A DNA stretch of 20,396 nucleotides from NCBI GenBank assembly GCA_025060275.1, contig JANXCJ010000020.1, forward strand, positions 1 through 20,396, given 5' to 3'. How positions within the stretch are numbered: position 1 is the first letter of the stretch; the number at the start of each line of letters is the position of its first letter. The translations under genes were made by a program, and so were the position numbers. The notes beneath the pieces were generated by a model. The model saw only the letters and a list, made by a program, of their open reading frames with translations, had not been told where the DNA came from and did no database searches. Source of the stretch: Bacteroidia bacterium. GTDB taxonomy: Bacteria > Bacteroidota > Bacteroidia > SpSt-205. Positions 15,913 through 20,396 of the stretch are shown here, one piece after another.

Positions 15913-16206
15913 TTATGAGCGTAAAGTTTCCTTATAGCGACTAAGCTGCCTCCTTATGGCTGTGAGAGCTGTATCAAAAGCTTCTTGGAAGTTATCGGCT
16001 TTTTCTTCTGCTAAGAGGGTTTCTCCGGGCACTTGCACGCGCAGGCGCACCTGATGGGAAGGCGCTTTCACCCCTAACTCATGAAGATATATATCACTAT
16101 GGATTATGAAGGAGAAATCAGAAAGTAACCTTTCCATGCGAGTACCTACGTAATCCGCAAAAACAGGACTGACTTTGGCTGAACCGCTATGGAGTTCGTA
16201 TCGCAT
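15913..16206 (-). CDS. hpf: Ribosome hibernation promoting factor, short HPF/YfiA type
   Basis: The 97-residue cytoplasmic protein is expected to bind the 30S subunit and keep ribosomes dormant in stationary phase. It shows the single HPF fold: MRYELHSGSAKVSPVFADYVGTRMERL at the start, then a strand rich in hydrophobic residues (FIIHSDIYLHE), VRLRVQVPGETLLAEEKADNFQEAFD and ending in ALTAIRRQLSRYKE, the signature order of the family. There is no C-terminal dimerisation domain, so it is the short form. The open frame extends 42 codons further upstream, but those residues do not resemble HPF, would overlap the divergent gene, and lie upstream of a CATCTTTG element. ATG 16204-16206 also gives the family-typical first residues. 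The gene converges with the 3HCDH-like gene across 18 bp. Confidence 0.88.
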   Translation of the reverse strand: MRYELHSGSAKVSPVFADYVGTRMERLLSDFSFIIHSDIYLHELGVKAPSHQVRLRVQVPGETLLAEEKADNFQEAFDTALTAIRRQLSRYKETLRS

Positions 16207-16215
16207 ACGGTATTG

Positions 16216-16223
16216 CAAAGATG
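16216..16223 (-). promoter_or_regulatory. Putative -7 promoter element CATCTTTG of hpf
   Basis: On the minus strand this reads CATCTTTG, the same octamer as the one before the 3HCDH-like gene. It ends 9 nt before the ATG at 16206, so the predicted leader is only a few nucleotides. It supports the downstream start chosen for hpf. Confidence 0.45.
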
Positions 16224-16269
16224 AAAAAATTGGTGTATTGTAAGTAATCTTTAGGCTGTCAAAAAGCTG

Positions 16270-16277
16270 TATCTTCG
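16270..16277 (+). promoter_or_regulatory. Putative -7 promoter element TATCTTCG of the FadN-like gene
   Basis: TATCTTCG is one change from TAnnTTTG and is followed by 5 nt (CCTCT) and the ATG at 16283. It supports initiation at this first ATG and not at the ATG four codons later. Confidence 0.5.
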
Positions 16278-16282
16278 CCTCT

Positions 16283-18721
16283 ATGCAGGTTCCTATGACT
16301 ACTACGACAGCTGTGGGGGTAAGGCGTCGCATTCGTAGGGTGGCTGTGTTGGGTGCAGGAGTGATGGGCTCTCAGATAGCCCTTCATTTTGCCGGGGTGG
16401 GCTACCCTGTTTTGCTATTGGACATGGCTCCTAACACGCTCACGCCGGAGGAGGCAGCACAAGGTCTCTCCTTAGAAGCCCCCCAAGTACGCAATCGTAT
16501 CGTAAATGAGCTTTTCCAGAGGGCGCTGAAACTTTCGCCAGCGCCTATGTACGATAATACTGTGCCCCAGCGGGTTAGGCTGGGAAACTTCAAGGATAAT
16601 TTGGCGCAAATTTCGGAGGTAGATTGGATTGTAGAAGCTGTGGTAGAGGACTTAGGAGTCAAGCGAGCTTTGTATGAAGAAGTAGAGAAGTACCGCAGGC
16701 CTGGTACCCTCATTACAACTAATACTTCGGGCATTCCCATACATCTTTTGGCAGAGGGTCGCTCAGAAGATTTTCGTCGGCATTTTGCGGGTACACATTT
16801 CTTCAATCCACCTCGTTATCTTCCGCTATTGGAGATAATTCCGGGTCCTGATACTGATCCGGAGGTTATTCGCTTCCTGATGGATTTTGGTCAAGTGCAT
16901 TTAGGCAAGCAGACGGTACTCTGTAAGGATACCCCAGCATTCATCGCAAATAGAATAGGAGTGTATGCTATCATGCATCTCCTTCATGCTATGCCTCGCT
17001 ATGGCCTGTCTGTAGAAGAAATAGATCAGCTAACCGGCCCTATAATCGGGCATCCTAAGTCTGCTACTTTTCGCACAGCAGATGTGGTGGGATTAGATAC
17101 ACTGGTACGCGTAGCAGAGGGACTCTATGAGAGCTGTCCTCATGATGAGATGAGAGAGGTATTTCGTGTGCCCGCGTACCTGAAGGAGATGGTGGAGAAA
17201 GGATTTTTGGGGGAGAAGGCTGGAAAGGGCTTCTACCAGAAAGTCAAGGCTAATGGAAGTAGCGAAATACATAGCATAGATATACAGAGCTTAGCCTATC
17301 GCCCACAGAAGAAGGTTCATTCACCCCTTTTAGAAAGGCTCAAAGGTGAAGATAAACTAGCTGTGCGCCTCAAACTTATCGCAGAGAGTAACGATATATA
17401 CGCGGAAGTGCTCAAGGAGAACATGGCAGCTTTATTTGCCTATATCTCTCATCGTATTCCTGAGATCTCGGAGGAGGTATATCCTATAGATGATGCAGTT
17501 CGGGCAGGTTTTGGCTGGCAGCTTGGACCCTTTGAGAAGTGGGATGCAGTGGGCTTTGAGGTGGGCTTGGCAGCTATTGAGAAATACGGCTTTTCTGTGG
17601 CAGGATGGGTCAGGGAGATGCATGCAGAAGGGTTCTCTCGCTTCTATGAGGTGAGAGGGGGCAGACGGTATGTCTATAGCCCCGTAAAACGAGACTATGT
17701 AGAAGTGCCGGGACAAGACCGATTCATCCTGCTGGACACTCTGCGAGCAGACCGAGTTATTTGGAGGAATAATGGAGCTTCTCTTTTTGACTTGGGGGAT
17801 GGAGTACTCTGCTTAGAGTTTCATACTAAGATGAATACAGTCGGAGGAGAGGTCTTAGATGCAATTAATAAGTCTATTGACATTGCAGAGAAGGGCTACT
17901 TAGGTCTGATTATCGGTAACCAGGGGGAGAATTTCTCCGCTGGAGCTAATCTGGCTATGATCTTCATGATGGCTGTGGAGCAGGAATGGGAGGAGCTGGA
18001 CTATGCTGTGCGAGCATTTCAGCGGACAGTACTTCGCTTGCGCCATAGTGAAATTCCCATCGTAGTAGCGCCGCATGGGCTTACCCTGGGAGGAGGCTGT
18101 GAAATGACACTTCATGCGGATGGAGTGCAGGCTGCTGCTGAAACTTACATTGGTTTAGTGGAGGTAGGGGTAGGGCTTATTCCTGCAGGAGGAGGGACGA
18201 AAGAAATGGCCGCTCGCATCGCTGAGCGATATGTAGAAGGTGATGTAGAGATTAACTACTATAGAGATATCCTCACCCTAATTGCTACGGCGAAGGTAGC
18301 TACATCAGCTTTTGAAGCTATTCAAATCGGGCTATTGCGTCCTTATCATACTCGCATAACGCTAAATCTTCAGAAGCTCCTCAGGGACGCTAAAGCCTAC
18401 GTGCTTCTTTTGGCAGAGCAGGGTTATGTACCGCCTCAGCCTCGGGAGCAGATAAGAGTTTTGGGTCGGACGGCTTTGGGAGCTGTAGAAGCTTCGCTTT
18501 ATCAAATGTGGCAAGCAGGCTATATTACTGAATACGACAGGCATGTCAGTCGTAAAGTGGCTTATGTCCTTGCAGGGGGCGACCTTACAGGGACGCAATA
18601 TGTAAGTGAAAGTTATTTGCTTGACTTAGAAAGAGAAGCCTTCCTGAGCTTGTGTGGGGAGAAGCGCACTTTGGAGAGAATACAGCACATGCTCAGGACA
18701 GGCAAGCCGCTTCGGAATTGA
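16283..18721 (+). CDS. fadN: FadN-type 3-hydroxyacyl-CoA dehydrogenase / enoyl-CoA hydratase fusion
   Basis: The 812-residue beta-oxidation enzyme should hydrate enoyl-CoA and oxidise the 3-hydroxyacyl-CoA with NAD+. As in Bacillus FadN (789 residues), and unlike E. coli FadB, the dehydrogenase comes first. The NAD loop is GAGVMG at 24-29. Catalytic positions are S149 (TNTSG), H172 (THFFNP) and N223 (IANRIG). Two 3HCDH helical domains lie at about 215-320 and 365-470. The crotonase domain is at about 490-700, with the oxyanion-hole segment ENFSAGANL (549-557) and both catalytic glutamates, E607 (LGGGCEM) and E627 (GLVEVGVGLIPAGGGTK). The C-terminus (SESYLLDLEREAFLSLCG, RIQHMLRTGKPLRN) is the conserved FadN tail. 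All active-site residues I can check are present. No thiolase or acyl-CoA dehydrogenase gene adjoins it. Five extra codons before a second ATG leave a small start ambiguity. Confidence 0.93.
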   Translation: MQVPMTTTTAVGVRRRIRRVAVLGAGVMGSQIALHFAGVGYPVLLLDMAPNTLTPEEAAQGLSLEAPQVRNRIVNELFQRALKLSPAPMYDNTVPQRVRLGNFKDNLAQISEVDWIVEAVVEDLGVKRALYEEVEKYRRPGTLITTNTSGIPIHLLAEGRSEDFRRHFAGTHFFNPPRYLPLLEIIPGPDTDPEVIRFLMDFGQVHLGKQTVLCKDTPAFIANRIGVYAIMHLLHAMPRYGLSVEEIDQLTGPIIGHPKSATFRTADVVGLDTLVRVAEGLYESCPHDEMREVFRVPAYLKEMVEKGFLGEKAGKGFYQKVKANGSSEIHSIDIQSLAYRPQKKVHSPLLERLKGEDKLAVRLKLIAESNDIYAEVLKENMAALFAYISHRIPEISEEVYPIDDAVRAGFGWQLGPFEKWDAVGFEVGLAAIEKYGFSVAGWVREMHAEGFSRFYEVRGGRRYVYSPVKRDYVEVPGQDRFILLDTLRADRVIWRNNGASLFDLGDGVLCLEFHTKMNTVGGEVLDAINKSIDIAEKGYLGLIIGNQGENFSAGANLAMIFMMAVEQEWEELDYAVRAFQRTVLRLRHSEIPIVVAPHGLTLGGGCEMTLHADGVQAAAETYIGLVEVGVGLIPAGGGTKEMAARIAERYVEGDVEINYYRDILTLIATAKVATSAFEAIQIGLLRPYHTRITLNLQKLLRDAKAYVLLLAEQGYVPPQPREQIRVLGRTALGAVEASLYQMWQAGYITEYDRHVSRKVAYVLAGGDLTGTQYVSESYLLDLEREAFLSLCGEKRTLERIQHMLRTGKPLRN

Positions 18722-18766
18722 GCAGTGAGATACACTTGATAGTTTTATTTTCTGCTATTTAGGAGG

Positions 18767-19507
18767 ATGGGTGAAGTCTTACTGCTCCTTATGTCCCAAG
18801 TACTTGTATTAGGGAGCTGTACTGTGGAAAAGCGCATGCCGCCTAATCAGCCCCGGCGTACGCTTGTGCTTTTACCAGGATGGAATTATCCTCGTACAAG
18901 TTGGTGCGATAGCTCTCGGGTTTGTTCCGAGGCGCTTAGGAGGGGATACCAGCTTCTTCTATTTGAGATGGGGAAAAGTATCTATGCCTCTACTACTTTT
19001 CCTGAAACCCGTCCTGATTGGCGTGTGTATCCTACCCTGAGGACTCTATTGGATACAGTCTTTCCTACGCTTGAGAGAGAGGGGTGGCTTATGCCTGAGC
19101 GCAGTTTTATAATGGGGCTTTCCACAGGAGGCAGGGGAGTAGTAATGGTATTAGCACATACGGGAAGGTTATTTCGGGCAGGGGCAGCCCTCTCGGGTGA
19201 CTTTGACCCGCATCTGAATACCCGAGATCCTCTTTTAACGGGGTGGTATGGTCGGTACAGCCAGCGATGGGATGAAGTGGATAATCCCCTTCGTTTAGTC
19301 CAGCGCATTCAGGTGCCGCTCTTCTTGGCTCATGGTGTGGCAGATGGTGTGGTGCCATATCAACATTCTCTCCATCTTTATGAAACTCTACAGAAGCGTC
19401 GTCCCGACCTTCTTTGTCTGCTGCGTCTAGACCCTACGGGGAAGCACGATTTCGGCTTCTGGGAGAAATATGCCATTGAGGCATTAGATTTTTTTGAAGC
19501 GCTATGA
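18767..19507 (+). CDS. Alpha/beta hydrolase, probable lipoprotein
   Basis: The protein has 246 residues. A hydrophobic N-terminus ends in a lipobox-like LGSC with Cys18, suggesting a lipid-anchored periplasmic or outer-membrane esterase or peptidase. The alpha/beta hydrolase fold is clear: LVLLPGWNYP (about 33-42, oxyanion region), nucleophile elbow GLSTGG with S119, acid D193 in HGVADGVVP, and H227 in GKHDFGFW. The layout resembles esterase-D-like and dienelactone hydrolase-like enzymes; the substrate is unknown. AGGAGG sits directly against the ATG with no spacer, and the ATG-started signal peptide has Glu but no Lys/Arg before its core. A CTG at 18752-18754 in frame would add LLFRR, so the true start is uncertain. 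It follows the FadN-like gene by 45 bp and overlaps the next gene by 4 bp. Confidence 0.8.
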   Translation: MGEVLLLLMSQVLVLGSCTVEKRMPPNQPRRTLVLLPGWNYPRTSWCDSSRVCSEALRRGYQLLLFEMGKSIYASTTFPETRPDWRVYPTLRTLLDTVFPTLEREGWLMPERSFIMGLSTGGRGVVMVLAHTGRLFRAGAALSGDFDPHLNTRDPLLTGWYGRYSQRWDEVDNPLRLVQRIQVPLFLAHGVADGVVPYQHSLHLYETLQKRRPDLLCLLRLDPTGKHDFGFWEKYAIEALDFFEAL

Positions 19508-20037
19508 CAGAGGGCTCCTGGATAAGCCTTCTTATCGTAGCTCTGAGTGGTATCCTAAGTGTGGTAGCAGTGCTAATTTTCTTCTGGAAACGAGAGCTAT
19601 TAGAGAGGCGCCGAGTTTTACATCAGCAAATCCTTCAGACCACCCTCCCTCTTCGCTTGCAAGCCTTAGAAAGAGCAGCACTATTTTTGGAGAGAAATGA
19701 TCCTAATAATCTCTTTCCTCGCTTAGCCCCCCATACCTTTAAGCACACAGCCAATTTGATTCAGCTCGTTTTTCAGACAGTGCAGGAAGAGTATCTTCAT
19801 AACTCGGCTTATCAAATCTATATGGGACCCCGAGTGTGGATAGCCTTGCGTACGGCTAAGAATACTCTTCTACAGACTCTGAATGCTACACTGGCAGAGT
19901 ATCCCCCTCTCCACACCCCTCCTATTCAATGGGTGGAAAAATTCAAAGAAAAGTGGAGAACCCTTAGTCCAGACCCTTTTCAAGTGGCGCAAGCATATCT
20001 ACACTCCACTATGCAGGAACTTACTCAAGTGAATTAG
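19504..20037 (+). CDS. Conserved Bacteroidota-type single-TM protein of unknown function
   Basis: The protein has 177 residues. One N-terminal TM (about 7-28, SLLIVALSGILSVVAVLIFF) is followed by a basic stretch (KRELLERRR) and a soluble helical domain. That domain contains LPLRLQALERAALFLERNDPNNLFPRL (split here over about 48-74), later EEYLHNSAYQIYMGPRVWIALRTAKN. I recall this combination from Bacteroidota hypothetical proteins (possibly the family DUF7935, number not certain). No catalytic motif is evident. The ATG lies inside the hydrolase stop (ATGA overlap), so the two are translationally coupled. It ends 27 bp before the bactofilin start, which has its own promoter element. Confidence 0.75.
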   Translation: MTEGSWISLLIVALSGILSVVAVLIFFWKRELLERRRVLHQQILQTTLPLRLQALERAALFLERNDPNNLFPRLAPHTFKHTANLIQLVFQTVQEEYLHNSAYQIYMGPRVWIALRTAKNTLLQTLNATLAEYPPLHTPPIQWVEKFKEKWRTLSPDPFQVAQAYLHSTMQELTQVN

Positions 20038-20052
20038 GGTGAAAGATTTTAC

Positions 20053-20060
20053 TATCTTTG
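20053..20060 (+). promoter_or_regulatory. Putative -7 promoter element TATCTTTG of the bactofilin gene
   Basis: TATCTTTG is an exact match to the Bacteroidota -7 consensus TAnnTTTG, followed by 4 nt (TGCC) and a GTG start. It is the strongest of the series in this window. A clear -33 element is not visible. Confidence 0.6.
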
Positions 20061-20064
20061 TGCC

Positions 20065-20396
20065 GTGAGCCTGTGGAAAAAAAATGAGACGCCGCCCCCT
20101 GCACACGAAAAGACCCTATCTCTCTTAGGAGAGGGAAGTGAGATAAAAGGAGATTTCTCTACGCCTGGCTCCCTTCGGATAGAGGGAAGGTTTCAGGGCA
20201 ACCTACGTGTAGAAGGGCGTTTAGTGATTGCCCCTATGGCTGAAGTGAAGGGGCGTGTGCAGGCAGGACAGGTACTTATAGCAGGTAGATTTGAAGGGCA
20301 AATGTTTGCAGAGGCGTTAGTGGAAATCTCACCTACTGCAGAAGTCCGGGGAGAAATACGAGCTAAGAAGCTTGAAGCCCAGAGCGGGTCTCGTTT
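20065..20396 (+). CDS. Bactofilin family protein, N-terminal part
   Basis: 110 codons are readable before the window ends. After a short charged leader (VSLWKKNETPPPAHEK, with GTG as start Met), the sequence shows the bactofilin beta-helix pattern of short repeating strands: LLGEGSEIKGDFSTPGSLRI, EGRFQGNLRVEGRLVI, AEVKGRVQAGQVLI, AGRFEGQMFAEALVEI and SPTAEVRGEIRAKKL. Gly-turns recur every 16-18 residues, as expected for this right-handed beta-helix. Bactofilins polymerise into cytoskeletal filaments that position envelope or cell-wall enzymes. The start follows from the TATCTTTG element 4 nt upstream and from the MSLWKKNE-like opening. The 3' end lies beyond the window. Confidence 0.88.
   Translation, partial: MSLWKKNETPPPAHEKTLSLLGEGSEIKGDFSTPGSLRIEGRFQGNLRVEGRLVIAPMAEVKGRVQAGQVLIAGRFEGQMFAEALVEISPTAEVRGEIRAKKLEAQSGSR

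Noticed and set aside
16207..16332. 42-codon N-terminal extension of hpf from an ATG at 16330-16332
   Set aside because: The extra residues do not resemble HPF, the extension would overlap the divergent FadN-like gene by 50 bp, and a -7-like element lies between it and the ATG at 16206.
1..20396. CRISPR arrays, transposases, tRNAs, rRNAs and attachment sites
   Set aside because: I saw no regularly spaced repeats, transposase motifs, cloverleaf-like stretches or long duplicated segments.

Overview
The window looks like chromosomal DNA from a member of the phylum Bacteroidota. The grounds are a secreted M43 metalloprotease ending in a type IX secretion (T9SS) sorting domain, a TonB-dependent receptor with an N-terminal carboxypeptidase-regulatory-like domain, a bactofilin, and several promoter elements close to the Bacteroidota -7 consensus TAnnTTTG. 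Coding density is very high, gaps are short, and several genes use GTG starts. I cannot name the genus. I see no rRNA, tRNA, CRISPR array, insertion sequence, phage gene or integrase.

Layout. Positions 1-4505 (minus strand) hold an apparent operon: an LeuT-type Na+-coupled transporter, then a large membrane protein with TPR repeats, then the start of a probable PurN-like formyltransferase cut by the window edge. A divergent gap of 87 bp with a 16-bp palindrome separates it from a plus-strand pair: a TonB-dependent receptor (4593-7367) and a T9SS-exported M43 metalloprotease (7567-11241). The 190 bp between these two hold a pair of mutually exclusive hairpins. On the minus strand, 11238-15223 carries metK, then an archaeal-type class I fructose-bisphosphate aldolase, then a poorly conserved GT-C-like membrane protein. 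Divergent from metK is a small 3-hydroxyacyl-CoA dehydrogenase-like protein that appears to have lost its cofactor and catalytic motifs (15262-15894). It converges with a short ribosome hibernation factor (HPF, 15913-16206). Divergent from HPF is a FadN-type 3-hydroxyacyl-CoA dehydrogenase/enoyl-CoA hydratase fusion (16283-18721), followed by a lipoprotein alpha/beta hydrolase overlapping a one-TM Bacteroidota protein, and finally a bactofilin running off the end.

How the genes fit together. The set mixes housekeeping genes (metK, aldolase, beta-oxidation, HPF, bactofilin) with envelope and nutrient-acquisition genes (amino-acid-type symporter, TonB receptor, secreted protease). Protease, TonB receptor and NSS transporter next to each other suggest extracellular protein degradation and uptake, but that link is inference.

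The most interesting signal is regulatory. At least five, and perhaps eight, genes have a YAnnTTYG element ending 4-9 nt before the start codon, and for four GTG-started genes the spacing is exactly 4 nt. If this is the -7 promoter element, transcription begins at or next to the start codon, so these mRNAs would be leaderless or nearly so. The pattern also fixes several start codons (metK, HPF, bactofilin). I found no clearly new defence or mobile system.
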